Assembly: GCA_045614225.1 (NCBI GenBank)
Contig: JAZLCO010000041.1
Location: 1 to 37,280 of the forward strand
Length of the DNA: 37,280 nt
Direction: 5' to 3'
Origin: UBA9715 sp045614225
GTDB taxonomy: Bacteria; Actinomycetota; Coriobacteriia; Coriobacteriales; Eggerthellaceae
In this document: piece after piece, positions 23,201-31,481 of the stretch
Numbering within the stretch: position 1 is the stretch's first letter
Layout: each line of letters opens with the position of its first letter
Made by a program: the position numbers and the translations under genes
Notes under the pieces: model-generated
Seen by the model: the letters and a program-made list of their open reading frames with translations, nothing else
What the model was told of the DNA's origin: nothing
Databases searched by the model: none

Positions 23201-24556
23201 TTACTCGGTGATGGCGCCATCCTTCTGACGCGCCTCGCCGAGCTCCTCGACGCTGACCGAGATCGAATGCTTGATGGGCTTCCATTCGGCCTTCTTCACC
23301 AGCGCAACAAGAGCGATGGGGATATAGGTAATCATGAAGAGCGGGAAGGTGAACATGTAGCGGATCTTCTTGCTCGTCGTGGAGTGAATCGAATCCCACT
23401 CGACGAACGTCGTGAGCACGCCCAGCAAGAACATGAACAGAATGTAGCTGAGCAGGCAGAACGAGATCGACGACAGCGACGAGGCAACCATGACGCCCGT
23501 CGACATCGCGCCCGTCAGGCCCAGCACCAAGATGATCGCGTTGAACGTGACCGAGATGATGGTGAGCAACATGGCCGGGGAAATCGTCATCAGCATGTCG
23601 TAGCATGCGAAGCGATGGCCCTTCGACTGGGTGAAGATGCCCTTGACCAGACCGCCGGCGTACTTGCCGAACACCTGGTAGAAGCCCTTTGCCCAGCGGA
23701 AGCGCTGGTTCCACGAATCGCGGAACGTGATGGGCTGCTCGTCGTAGAGCACCGCAGTCGGGCAGTACGAGATACGCACGCCGTCGATGATGCTTGCAGC
23801 CGAGAACTCGATGTCCTCAGTGAGCAGATGCCATTTCCAGCCACCGACTGCATCGATGATCTCGGCAGAGATGAAGAAGCCCGTGCCCGAGATAGCGCAG
23901 CTGGTGTTCAGGTTCAAGCGCGCCTGGGACAGGAACTTCGCCTCACGCAGGAACCACGTGGCGTAACCGGCGGAAATCCAGTTCGAACCGTAGTTCTTCG
24001 AGTTGCGATAGCTCGTCGAAGCCTTGGCACCGTTGTCGAAGGTCTTGTTCATCTCGCGGAAGTAGTTCACGTCGAGCACGTTGTCGGCGTCGAACACGAA
24101 ATAAGCTTCGTAACCGCGATCGGCATACTGGGCGCGGATGGCCTTGATGCAGAAGTCAAGTGCATAACCCTTGCCGATCTGATCGAGGTTGTTGCGGCGG
24201 AACACGATGGCACCCGCCTCCTCGGCAATCTCGGCCGTGTTATCAGTGCAGTTGTCGGCCACGACGAAGATGTCGATGAGTTCCTGCGGATAGTTCTGCA
24301 CCTTGATCGAATGGATCAGGTTGCCGATGACGGCGCTTTCGTTTCGAGCCGAAATCAGGACCGCATAACGGTGGTTCTTCTTAGCGGTGAGCTCGGTCGG
24401 CTTCGAAGCGAGAACTTGAACGATGTAGAACAGCTGGTACGCATAGCAAATGGTGAACGCAAGAAACACGCTGAAGTTGAACACGTCAACGAACGAGATC
24501 TGCGAGAAAAACTGGTCTATCAATGCGCCCTTCTTCTTCCGGTTTCGGCGTGCCAT
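23201..24556 (-). CDS. Membrane glycosyltransferase family 2 (processive-type)
   Basis: A 451-residue integral membrane GT2. One membrane helix near residues 27-49 precedes the catalytic domain: ISARNESAVIG (nucleotide site), ADNCTDNT (100-107), DADN (156-159, metal-binding DxD), TEDIEFS (246-252, catalytic base) and QRFRW (284-288). The Q(Q/R)xRW motif marks synthases such as cellulose, chitin or hyaluronan synthase and poly-N-acetylglucosamine synthase. Three or four more membrane helices follow (about 310-425). It probably makes or exports a surface polysaccharide from a UDP-sugar; the sugar is unknown. A TTG start at 24562 is possible, but the ATG at 24556 is preferred. It stands alone, with its own promoter and terminator, and no other polysaccharide gene is next to it. 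Confidence 0.92.
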   Translation of the reverse strand: MARRNRKKKGALIDQFFSQISFVDVFNFSVFLAFTICYAYQLFYIVQVLASKPTELTAKKNHRYAVLISARNESAVIGNLIHSIKVQNYPQELIDIFVVADNCTDNTAEIAEEAGAIVFRRNNLDQIGKGYALDFCIKAIRAQYADRGYEAYFVFDADNVLDVNYFREMNKTFDNGAKASTSYRNSKNYGSNWISAGYATWFLREAKFLSQARLNLNTSCAISGTGFFISAEIIDAVGGWKWHLLTEDIEFSAASIIDGVRISYCPTAVLYDEQPITFRDSWNQRFRWAKGFYQVFGKYAGGLVKGIFTQSKGHRFACYDMLMTISPAMLLTIISVTFNAIILVLGLTGAMSTGVMVASSLSSISFCLLSYILFMFLLGVLTTFVEWDSIHSTTSKKIRYMFTFPLFMITYIPIALVALVKKAEWKPIKHSISVSVEELGEARQKDGAITE

Positions 24557-24623
24557 CTGCAATGACCGCCATCCTACTCACGCGCCCCCACGCGTTTGAC
24601 CCGCATGATTTTGGGCCGAACGA

Positions 24624-24650
24624 ATTATAGTTAGTGTTGTGCTGAGTCAA
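24624..24650 (-). promoter_or_regulatory. Promoter of the glycosyltransferase gene
   Basis: TTGACT (24645-24650) and a perfect TATAAT (24624-24629) on the minus strand with a short 15-bp spacer. Both boxes are near consensus; the short spacing would lower strength. The leader would be about 60 bases. Confidence 0.6.
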
Positions 24651-24895
24651 CTTGACGATTTGCTTCCAAGTTGCTGCGACCTGCGGATATGCGGAAACTG
24701 CCCTGTACCGTCAAAGTTTCTTCACTATCTGTGCACAATAACGAGACGTCAAAGCCCCCACTCCGTGGTACCCTTTGAGCGCAAAACATCGATATGTTGG
24801 ACAACGCGTTGCAGTGAGACGGACTATTTGCCCATCGCAAACGTGGTAGCGAAATCGGCCGCCCGTCACGTTGCCCCAAGAAGTGGAGGGCCATC
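24651..24895 (+). other. Gene-free region upstream of ahcY
   Basis: No gene is seen. The octamer CGTCAAAG occurs twice (24711-24718 and 24758-24765); the second can pair through TCAAAG with CTTTGA at about 24773-24778, with an inner CAC/GTG. A perfect CAACGCGTTG palindrome lies at 24802-24811. The SAH riboswitch known upstream of ahcY in some bacteria was looked for and its GC-rich consensus is not present. No clear promoter for ahcY could be fixed. Confidence 0.4.
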
Positions 24896-26146
24896 ATGGC
24901 TTACGAAATCAAAGACATCAACCTTGCCGATCAAGGCCTTGCGCGCATCATGTGGGCAGACCGCGACATGCCCGTGCTCGCCAGCATCCGCGAGCGCTTC
25001 GAGCGCGAACGTCCGCTCGAAGGCGTGCGCATCGGCGCCTGCATGCACGTGACCACCGAGACCGCCAACCTCATGCGCGCACTTGTCGCGTCGGGTGCGA
25101 AGGTCACGCTGTGCGCATCCAACCCGCTGTCGACTCAAGACGACACTGCCGCCTCGCTCGTACGCGACTTCGGCATCGACGTGCATGCCATCGCCGGCGA
25201 GGACGCCGACACCTACAACAAGCACATCGAGGCTGTTGTGGCCACCGATCCGCAGATCATCATGGACGATGGCGCCGACCTCGACACCGCACTGCACACG
25301 CGCTTCACCGACAAGCTTGCAGGCGTTATCGGCGGCACCGAAGAGACCACAACCGGCGTCGTGCGCCTAGCCGCGATGGCTGCGGAGGGCACGCTGGGCT
25401 ATCCCGTCTTCAACATCAACGACGCCAACACCAAGCACTGCTTCGACAACCATTACGGCACCGGCCAGTCCACGCTCGACGGCATCGTGCGCGCCACGAA
25501 CCGCCTGCTGTGCGGCCGCACGATCGTCATCTCGGGCTACGGTTACTGTGGCAGCGGCTTGGCCCTGCGTGCCAAGGGCATGGGCATGGACGTCATTGTC
25601 TGCGAGGTCGACCCGCTCAAGGCCCTCGAAGCCCACATGGAAGGCTACCGTGTCATGCCCGCCGCCGAGGCCGCCCGCTTCGCCGACGTGTGGGTCACGG
25701 TCACTGGCGATTGCAAGGTCGTCGACGCACCGGCGTTCGAGAACATGAAGGATGGCGCCATCCTCTGCAATTCCGGCCACTTCGATTCCGAGATCAACAT
25801 CGACTGGCTCGAGGAGCACTCCACCTCCAAGGTCGAGCTCAAGCCACTCGTCGAGGAGTACACGCTCGAAGACGGACGCAAGATTGTGCTGCTCGCCCAA
25901 GGCCGTCTCGTCAACCTCGCCTGCGCCGAAGGCCATCCGGCCAGCGTCATGGACATGAGCTTTGCCAACCAGGCGCTCGCAGCCGAATACTTGTACAAGC
26001 ATGCAAGCGAGCTTGAGAGCAAGGTCTACGATGTGCCCGCCGAAATCGACGACGGAGTAGCGCGCGTTAAGCTCGAGACTCTCGGCGTTGAGATCGACAC
26101 ATTGACCGAGGAGCAGATCGCCTATATGAACTCTTGGAAGTTCTAG
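24896..26146 (+). CDS. ahcY: S-adenosylhomocysteinase
   Basis: A 416-residue NAD-dependent enzyme that splits S-adenosylhomocysteine into adenosine and homocysteine, removing the inhibitor left by methyltransferases. Signature parts are HVTTETANLMRAL (substrate domain), SNPLSTQDDTAA, GGTEETTTGVVRL, the Rossmann loop GYGYCGSGLA and NSGHFDSEI; FANQALAAEYL lies near the C-terminus. It is the short form without the roughly 40-residue insertion of many bacterial and eukaryotic enzymes. The ending MNSWKF resembles the family's usual YRY-type tail only loosely. GGAGGG precedes the ATG by five to six bases. It is monocistronic by position. Together with the homocysteine methyltransferase near 14 kb it closes part of the methionine cycle. 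Confidence 0.96.
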   Translation: MAYEIKDINLADQGLARIMWADRDMPVLASIRERFERERPLEGVRIGACMHVTTETANLMRALVASGAKVTLCASNPLSTQDDTAASLVRDFGIDVHAIAGEDADTYNKHIEAVVATDPQIIMDDGADLDTALHTRFTDKLAGVIGGTEETTTGVVRLAAMAAEGTLGYPVFNINDANTKHCFDNHYGTGQSTLDGIVRATNRLLCGRTIVISGYGYCGSGLALRAKGMGMDVIVCEVDPLKALEAHMEGYRVMPAAEAARFADVWVTVTGDCKVVDAPAFENMKDGAILCNSGHFDSEINIDWLEEHSTSKVELKPLVEEYTLEDGRKIVLLAQGRLVNLACAEGHPASVMDMSFANQALAAEYLYKHASELESKVYDVPAEIDDGVARVKLETLGVEIDTLTEEQIAYMNSWKF

Positions 26147-26175
26147 ACGACCAACACCCTGACGACAATTCCATC

Positions 26176-26204
26176 GAGCCGCTTTTGAATGTCAAAGGCG
26201 GCTC
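26176..26204 (+). terminator. Probable terminator of ahcY
   Basis: GAGCCGCTTTTGA and TCAAAGGCGGCTC form a 13-bp stem with one G·U and a three-base loop, 29 bp after the ahcY stop. The U-tract (ATTCTGTG) is weak. Confidence 0.65.
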
Positions 26205-26292
26205 ATTCTGTGCGGTCACCCAATTTCCGACGCTTTTACTTCGAAAATAAGGGATAATTAAGCAGCACAGAGCACGACATTATGGAGCGATC

Positions 26293-26703
26293 ATGATCGA
26301 AGGCACTTTCGACATTTCAATCGACACGATGAAATACCACAGGCGCGGCACCGTCGCCCTGAAGAGCGATGCAGGCACCATCGCCGCTGAACTCATAGCA
26401 GCCGACCTCGAGCCGATGTATTTCGAGGGCACCTGTGAAGACAAGGAATTCACAATCGAAGGGTCGGGTGAATTCGGCATGCATGGACATGTCGATTTCA
26501 CGGCACAGGGAAGCGTCTGGGGCAATTCGATCGACATCAAGTGCGAAACGAACGTTGGGCCCATCACCATCTTCGGCACCCGCATTTCGACATCTGCTGG
26601 CGAGTTCAAGAGCTCGCACGAGTACATGATGGCTGCTTCAAAAGCTGAATTCAATGCAGCTGACGGCACGATGTACTCGGGGCTTTACGCTGACGGCGGG
26701 TAG
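26293..26703 (+). CDS. Protein of unknown function, 136 residues
   Basis: I do not recognise this protein. It has no signal peptide or membrane helix. Alternating hydrophobic/polar stretches with many Gly and Thr (GTFDISIDTMKYHRRGTV…, FTIEGSGEFGMHGHVDFTAQG) suggest an all-beta fold. It has a Y/G-rich C-terminus and one HEYMM segment. The ATG has GGAG six bases upstream and an AT-rich GGGATAATTA about 40 bp ahead that could include a -10 box. A TetR-type regulator follows 64 bp later on the same strand, so the two may be linked. Reading-frame quality and the ribosome site make it a real gene. Confidence 0.7.
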   Translation: MIEGTFDISIDTMKYHRRGTVALKSDAGTIAAELIAADLEPMYFEGTCEDKEFTIEGSGEFGMHGHVDFTAQGSVWGNSIDIKCETNVGPITIFGTRISTSAGEFKSSHEYMMAASKAEFNAADGTMYSGLYADGG

Positions 26704-26767
26704 TACCAAGCAAAGCGCACGGCTTCGAGCGCAATCGACCACCCACGATCCCCCAAAGGGAGACCGC

Positions 26768-27325
26768 ATGGACCGAAACCCAAAAGATTCGCGTCAGCGC
26801 TATACGAAAGAGAGCTTGTACGCCTCTTTTCTCGAGCTGCTTGACGAAAAAGCCGTGTCCGATATCACCGTCATCGAGATCTGCGAGCGCGCCGGGGTAT
26901 CGCGCAAAACCTTCTATAAATACTACTCGGACCAGTTTGCCCTGCTCATGGGCATGCAAAACGATATGTTCGAGGACTATCGAGACCTCATCTCCGCCGA
27001 GGAGCCGGACATCTTCCGCATTGCACCCACGCTCATCAACTGGGCAGGTAGGAACCGCGTACTCGTGAAGGCCATCTTCGCGAACCGCGGCGAAGGCAAC
27101 TTCATAGACCGCATGTGCGACGATTTGTTCTCGATATACCGCGAAAGCTGGGAAGCGGCCAATCCTACCATGGATCCGCAGAACGTGGAGGCGCTGTTCT
27201 ATTTCGTCGTGTCCGGCCTTGTCGGGCTCGTACGCCATTGGCTCGTCGACCGTCCAGAATGGACGGTCGAAGAAGTCACAACTCGTGCTTTCGCGCTGAT
27301 GCAATTGGCCGATCCGAACCGCTAA
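26768..27325 (+). CDS. TetR/AcrR-family transcriptional regulator
   Basis: A 185-residue regulator. The N-terminal helix-turn-helix spans about residues 12-58: YTKESLYASFLELLDEKAVSDITV, then ICERAGVSRKTFYKYYSDQFALL, the typical TetR recognition helix. The C-terminal half is a ligand-binding helical domain with no match I can name. AAAGGGAG lies seven bases before the ATG at 26768; the frame is open further upstream but overlaps the previous gene. The likely target is its own region or a neighbour such as the 136-residue gene; no transporter is adjacent. It converges with the four-helix membrane protein gene, with 19 bp between stops and no terminator visible. Confidence 0.9.
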   Translation: MDRNPKDSRQRYTKESLYASFLELLDEKAVSDITVIEICERAGVSRKTFYKYYSDQFALLMGMQNDMFEDYRDLISAEEPDIFRIAPTLINWAGRNRVLVKAIFANRGEGNFIDRMCDDLFSIYRESWEAANPTMDPQNVEALFYFVVSGLVGLVRHWLVDRPEWTVEEVTTRAFALMQLADPNR

Positions 27326-27344
27326 TTGCGATATCCGACGCCGA

Positions 27345-27923
27345 TTAGAAGTTGACGCCCATTTCCGAACCGCTCTGTTGATCGGAGCCTTCCTTCGCTA
27401 TGCGCTTCATGACGGCGCTGTAAATCGCGCCAATTGCCAGACAGACGGCGCCTCCGACAACATAGGCGATAGCCTTTGTGAACGGATCGAATTCCCAGGT
27501 GTCGATGACCATCATCTTGACAACAGTGCACAAAGCGATGATCAAACCGGTGCGGCGCATTAGCTGGGACGAATGGATGATTCCGAGCATCGTGAACACA
27601 AGGGCGCTTGCCATCAACAGAGTGTCGAAAGCGAGCACGCCGAGCGCTGCCGGCAAATCGAAATAGACCACGAACGGGACAATCGAGGCCCCGAGCAAGA
27701 CCAACCCGAGTACGATGAACGCCACCGACAGTTTGCTGAACGTGTTGGCTTTCGTCCTGTGATCCTGATTGACAACCGCAGCTGGCATTACGGGCGCGGG
27801 TCCGTTTGTCGGCGCATACGGTAGCGGAGCATTCCAATAGGCATCGCGCATTTGCTGTTGTGAAAGCTGAGCTGTTGAAGCTGCCTGGACGTTGCCGGGC
27901 ATGTTTTGGTTCTGCGTATTCAT
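27345..27923 (-). CDS. Small polytopic membrane protein of unknown function
   Basis: A 192-residue protein. Residues 1-60 are polar and rich in N, Q, P and A (NTQNQNMPGNVQAAS…), likely disordered. Four hydrophobic segments follow, roughly residues 64-87, 93-113, 122-138 and 147-167. The C-terminus is polar (KEGSDQQSGSEMG). There is no enzyme motif and I do not recognise a family. AAGGGAA sits five bases ahead of the ATG at 27923. It is monocistronic with the best promoter in the window, so it is probably well expressed. The topology, four helices with both ends on the same side, is inferred from hydrophobicity by eye. Confidence 0.75.
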   Translation of the reverse strand: MNTQNQNMPGNVQAASTAQLSQQQMRDAYWNAPLPYAPTNGPAPVMPAAVVNQDHRTKANTFSKLSVAFIVLGLVLLGASIVPFVVYFDLPAALGVLAFDTLLMASALVFTMLGIIHSSQLMRRTGLIIALCTVVKMMVIDTWEFDPFTKAIAYVVGGAVCLAIGAIYSAVMKRIAKEGSDQQSGSEMGVNF

Positions 27924-27960
27924 GGTTCCCTTCTTTCCTAAAAGGTAACATCTGTCTACA

Positions 27961-27989
27961 ATTATAGCAAGTTTAGAGACAAATGTAAA
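27961..27989 (-). promoter_or_regulatory. Near-consensus sigma-70 promoter
   Basis: On the minus strand TTTACA (27984-27989), an exactly 17-bp spacer and TGC-TATAAT (27961-27966): five of six -35 bases, a perfect -10 and an extended TGN. It drives the four-helix membrane protein gene with a leader of about 30 bases. Confidence 0.85.
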
Positions 27990-28117
27990 CTATTTGGGAA
28001 AGATGGCGTGTAGGAATACCCTTCTAAACCCGCTTTAGCGTACTAAATTTGCATTTTCCCAGTTCAGCACAGGTTTTATCTTTGTAAAATAATGCTTCCA
28101 TTCGCTGCGAACGGTGC

Positions 28118-28123
28118 TATAAT
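28118..28123 (+). promoter_or_regulatory. Extended -10 promoter of the candidate small RNA
   Basis: GTGC-TATAAT: a perfect -10 with extended TG. The position 17 bp upstream holds CTTCCA, a weak -35. Confidence 0.55.
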
Positions 28124-28266
28124 TGCCGTCGGCGGTTTTAGGAACGCTTTGAAGTTGCTTTTTCGACGACGTAGAGTTTGGTTTCTGGGAGGGGACTTGC
28201 TCTACCGTCTTCTTGGAGAGGAAGCGCCGGCACACCTACAGGGTATGTCGGCGCTTCTTATTTTGC
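28124..28266 (+). ncRNA. Candidate small RNA between recR and the membrane protein gene
   Basis: An extended -10 TGCTATAAT ends at 28123. About 95 bases further on, a perfect 9-bp stem GAAGCGCCG/CGGCGCTTC (28221-28229 and 28249-28257) with a partly paired loop is followed by TTATTTT, a plus-strand terminator. Between them GTAGAG and CTCTAC, plus GTTTC/GGGAC, can fold into a hairpin. The predicted transcript of roughly 135 nt ends before the recR stop, so it is not simply a terminator for recR, for which the U-tract faces the wrong way. I do not recognise it as 6S RNA or another known family. A plus-strand frame is open across it but lacks a ribosome site. Confidence 0.5.
28218..28264 (+). terminator. 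Intrinsic terminator of the candidate small RNA
   Basis: A GC-rich 9-bp perfect stem followed by TTATTTT on the plus strand. On the minus strand no U-tract follows, so it faces away from recR. Confidence 0.7.
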
Positions 28267-28310
28267 GATCGATTCATCGCACGCCAAGCTTTTGGCGAGC
28301 TGTTTCTCTG

Positions 28311-28907
28311 TTAAAGCTCACGTCTCGCTTCGATGGCTCGGCCGAGGGTGACTTCGTCGACGAAATCGAGCTCGCCGCCGACGGGCATGCCGCTAGCCAA
28401 GCGCGTGACGGTTATCTCAAGCGGTTTCACCATGCGGGCGATATAGGCCGCCGTGGTCTCGCCTTCAACATTTGGGTTCGTAGCGATTATGATCTCGTGA
28501 ACATCTTCAGATGCGAGGCGGCGCATGAGCTCGGCGATGTGCAAATCATCCGGCCCCACACCTTCCATCGGCGACAGCTCGCCTCCCAGAACGTGATACA
28601 CGCCGGAAAACGCACCTGTGCGTTCTATTGCCGGGATGTCGCGCGGCTCGCTGACGACGCATAGAACTGAAGCATCGCGTTTGTCGGACTGACAGATTTC
28701 GCACAGCTCGTCCTCGGCGTAGTTGAAGCAGCGCGCGCAAAAATGAACGGTGTCCTTCACCTCGGTTATCGCATCGGCCAACCTGATGACGGTCGCACGG
28801 TCGGTGTTCATCATCCAATAGGCGATGCGCTGAGCTGACTTGGCTCCGATGCCCGGAAGACGCTCAAGCTCCTCAAGCAACTTCTGCAATGCGGGTGCTG
28901 CGTACAC
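28311..28907 (-). CDS. recR: Recombination mediator RecR
   Basis: A 198-residue protein. A helix-hairpin-helix (ERLPGIGAKSAQRIAYW) is followed by a four-cysteine zinc finger (C57, C60, C69, C72) and a Toprim domain beginning LCVVSEPRDIPAIE, with the Walker B-like GYHVL segment and the C-terminal VGGELDFVDEVTLGRAI. RecR forms rings with RecO/RecF and helps load RecA on gapped DNA. I choose the GTG at 28907, which has GGAGAAGG six bases upstream; an in-frame TTG at 28919 lacks a ribosome site and would place that sequence inside the coding region. It is the last gene of dnaX-ybaB-recR, a widely conserved order. Identity is certain. Confidence 0.96.
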   Translation of the reverse strand: MYAAPALQKLLEELERLPGIGAKSAQRIAYWMMNTDRATVIRLADAITEVKDTVHFCARCFNYAEDELCEICQSDKRDASVLCVVSEPRDIPAIERTGAFSGVYHVLGGELSPMEGVGPDDLHIAELMRRLASEDVHEIIIATNPNVEGETTAAYIARMVKPLEITVTRLASGMPVGGELDFVDEVTLGRAIEARREL

Positions 28908-28946
28908 TGCCTTCTCCAATCCGATGCGAAAAGAGGACGACTTTTA

Positions 28947-29255
28947 CTAGAACAGCCCAGGGATGGACATGCCGCCCGTCACTGAGGCAAGACGGCGCTC
29001 GCCGGCCTCTGCAACGCCACGAAGTGCCTCGTTCACGGCTACGAGCACCATGTCTTCGAGCATCTCGACGTCTTCCGGATCGACGGCTTCCGGATCGATC
29101 TTCAGCGACTCGATGGAGCCGTTGCCAAGCGCTGTCGCCTCGACCATGCCACCACCTGCCGTGGCGGTGTACGTCATGCTCTGGATCTCCTCTTGAGCAC
29201 GGGCAAGCTCGAGTTGCATCTGCTGCGCTTGCTGCATCATCTGATTCATATCCAT
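28947..29255 (-). CDS. ybaB: YbaB/EbfC-family nucleoid-associated protein
   Basis: A 102-residue protein: MDMNQMMQQAQQMQLELARAQEEI forms the first helix, then VEATALGNGSIESLKIDPEAVDPEDVEMLEDMVLVAVNEAL, the conserved YbaB core. These small dimeric proteins bind DNA and coat the nucleoid. AGGAGGAG lies seven bases upstream of the ATG at 29255, a very strong ribosome site. It lies 42 bp after dnaX and 39 bp before recR on the same strand, the common operon order. The C-terminus is Gly-rich (TGGMSIPGLF), as is usual. Identity is clear from sequence and context. Confidence 0.96.
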   Translation of the reverse strand: MDMNQMMQQAQQMQLELARAQEEIQSMTYTATAGGGMVEATALGNGSIESLKIDPEAVDPEDVEMLEDMVLVAVNEALRGVAEAGERRLASVTGGMSIPGLF

Positions 29256-29297
29256 AGGAAAGCTCCTCCTTCGTTGCGAGTGATTCAGGTTGTCTGG

Positions 29298-31481
29298 CTA
29301 TTCATCCACTTCGCTGAAAACGACGCCACCACCGAAACCCGCTTGCAGCATCGCCTGAATGTCGTCAGGCTTTTCTGCGATAGCGCCTTCGGGAGTAAGG
29401 TTTGCCTCGATCGGCGATGCGCCCGTTGCAGTGTCGGCATCTTGTTGGAACGACTGATCGCGGGATGCAGGTGCGGCTACTTCCCCAAAATCATCATAGG
29501 GAACGGGATCGTAGGGAATGTCATCGTAAGGCACCTGCTCGTAGGGCACGTCATCATAATTGTTCACGACCGGTTGCGATTGAGGCGCACCAGATTGCGG
29601 TTGCGGAGCAGGTTCAGGCTGAGGTTGTGGCTCAGGCTTCGGCTGCGGCTCGGGCTGGGATTGCGGCTGTGGCTGAGGCTGAGGTTGCGATTGCACCTGA
29701 GGAGTCTGCTCGATGCGCTGACGGCGGGGCGATTCGGCTTGCCGCGCCCTACCCTGCACATGCGTCGTGGTGCCAGCTTGCTCGTAGCAGAACGGGACTG
29801 ACACGCCGACCGCCCGCTCGAGAGCAGCAGCCAACGCATCTTGCACATCAGGCTTCTGCACCGCATTGAACGCAAACGTGCTTTCACTCGGGAACGCAAC
29901 CGTCAGCATGCCCTCCGCGGCGTCGAAGCTGACTTTCGAGTTCATGAACAACACGCCGTACGCCTGCTTCTGCTTCTTCACCGCCGACAAAGCAGCTTGC
30001 CAGATACGCTGCAATGCTGCCGGATTCTGCAAAACGGAAAGCGGCGAAGTTTCAGTTGATACAGCCGCAACAGGCGCAGGCTCTTCGGCCTGGTTCGCTT
30101 GGGGCTCAACAGATCCCGCCGGCTGAACATGCTGTTGTTGAACGCGCTCTACAGGAGCCTGCCTTGAAGCTTGCGCTGGTTCGGGCTCGGCGCTCGCGCG
30201 TTGCCCATATGCTTCAGCAGGAGCAGAAGCCAGTGCAGGCTGAGTCTCTTGTATTGGAGCCGCAACGGAAGCCGGCTCGTAGGCGGTCTGGTCGCGCTTC
30301 GAGGCAATATGTCCGTCCGGAATCACATGGGAGACCGCCGAGTAGCCGCTCTCAAGTGCTTCGAGGCGCTCTGCAAGGGACTCGAGCGTCAAATCGGAAT
30401 CGGGCCTCACCATACGCGTGAGCGCAATTTCGAACGCGAGGCGCGGATTCGACGACGTCTTCAGCTCCGCGGACAAGTCACCCAGGACACCGAGCAACCG
30501 GGACAGACGATCAGAGCCGTACCATTGCAGCTCATTCGCCAACTCGCGACGCGTCGTCTCGGAAACATCGAGGTCGACGTCATCACCAACAAGGGCCATG
30601 ACGTAGAGGTTGCGCACATGCTCTGCCATGTCGCGCACGAACTGGGCAAGATCGGCGCCCGTCTCGACGTAGTTTGCTGTCCAGCGGAAGCAGTTCGCGA
30701 TATCGCGTTTCCCGACAAGCGCCATGATCTCGGCCATGTCGTTCGAATCGATGGCACCAAGCAGGCGCTCGGCGCCCGCCAGCGTGATCTTCCCGTTCTC
30801 GAACGCGATGATCTGCTCGAGCGATGTGAGCGCATTGCGCAACCCGCCTTCGGCGCGATGCGCGATCAAATCGAGCGCTTCACCTTCGAACTCGACGTCT
30901 TCGGCCATGCAGATGGCGCCCAAGCGCGAAACCATCGACTCGGGAGCGATGCGGCGGAAATCGAATCGCTGGCAACGCGAATGAATCGTCTCGGGAACTT
31001 TTTGCGGATCGGTCGTGCAGAGGATGAAGACCACATGCGAAGGCGGCTCCTCGAGCGTCTTGAGAAGCGCGTTGAACGCCGCCGTCGAGAGCATGTGGAC
31101 CTCGTCGATGATGTAAACCTTGTAACGCCCGCGCGTTGGGGCGAACTGTACGCGGCTGATGATCTCCTCACGCACGTTCTCGACACCCGTGCGACTCGCA
31201 GCGTCGAGCTCGTATACGTCGGGATGCGTACCCTCGGCAATTAGCAAGCAGTCGCCACACGTGCCATCGGGATTGGGTGTGGGACCTTGTTCGCACAACA
31301 GGGCCTTGGCCAACAGGCGCGCCGTCGTGGTCTTGCCGGTACCGCGTGGACCAGTGAACAGATAGGCGTGCGAGACCTTATCTTGCTCGATTGCGTTTTT
31401 CAACGTCCGTTCGATGGGCTCTTGCCCCACAACGTCTTCGAATACTTGCGGACGATATCGACGATATAACGCTTCTGCCAT
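29298..31481 (-). CDS. dnaX: DNA polymerase III subunit gamma/tau
   Basis: A 727-residue clamp-loader ATPase. It has Walker A GPRGTGKT (44-51), zinc cysteines C63, C75 and C78, the Walker B IDEVHMLSTAAFNALLKTLEEPP, and sensor 1 LCTTDPQKVPETI. DnaX opens and loads the sliding clamp and links the polymerase cores. Beyond about residue 380 lies a low-complexity linker with a Q/P/E-rich run (…QPQPQSQPEPQPKPEPQ…) and tandem VPYDD/IPYD repeats. The last residues are acidic (FSEVDE). The start at 31481 is chosen for the family-typical MAEALYRRYRP; an ATG six codons upstream has no ribosome site. It begins the dnaX-ybaB-recR operon. No A-rich slippery site for a gamma form was recognised. Confidence 0.96.
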   Translation of the reverse strand: MAEALYRRYRPQVFEDVVGQEPIERTLKNAIEQDKVSHAYLFTGPRGTGKTTTARLLAKALLCEQGPTPNPDGTCGDCLLIAEGTHPDVYELDAASRTGVENVREEIISRVQFAPTRGRYKVYIIDEVHMLSTAAFNALLKTLEEPPSHVVFILCTTDPQKVPETIHSRCQRFDFRRIAPESMVSRLGAICMAEDVEFEGEALDLIAHRAEGGLRNALTSLEQIIAFENGKITLAGAERLLGAIDSNDMAEIMALVGKRDIANCFRWTANYVETGADLAQFVRDMAEHVRNLYVMALVGDDVDLDVSETTRRELANELQWYGSDRLSRLLGVLGDLSAELKTSSNPRLAFEIALTRMVRPDSDLTLESLAERLEALESGYSAVSHVIPDGHIASKRDQTAYEPASVAAPIQETQPALASAPAEAYGQRASAEPEPAQASRQAPVERVQQQHVQPAGSVEPQANQAEEPAPVAAVSTETSPLSVLQNPAALQRIWQAALSAVKKQKQAYGVLFMNSKVSFDAAEGMLTVAFPSESTFAFNAVQKPDVQDALAAALERAVGVSVPFCYEQAGTTTHVQGRARQAESPRRQRIEQTPQVQSQPQPQPQPQSQPEPQPKPEPQPQPEPAPQPQSGAPQSQPVVNNYDDVPYEQVPYDDIPYDPVPYDDFGEVAAPASRDQSFQQDADTATGASPIEANLTPEGAIAEKPDDIQAMLQAGFGGGVVFSEVDE

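Noticed and set aside
24660..24895. SAH riboswitch upstream of ahcY
   Set aside because: The known GC-rich consensus and its pseudoknot are not found; the region holds only short repeats.
28092..28664. A 190-residue plus-strand open frame crossing the small-RNA candidate and recR
   Set aside because: No ribosome site at its ATG, and most of it is antisense to recR, whose zinc finger and Toprim motifs are certain.
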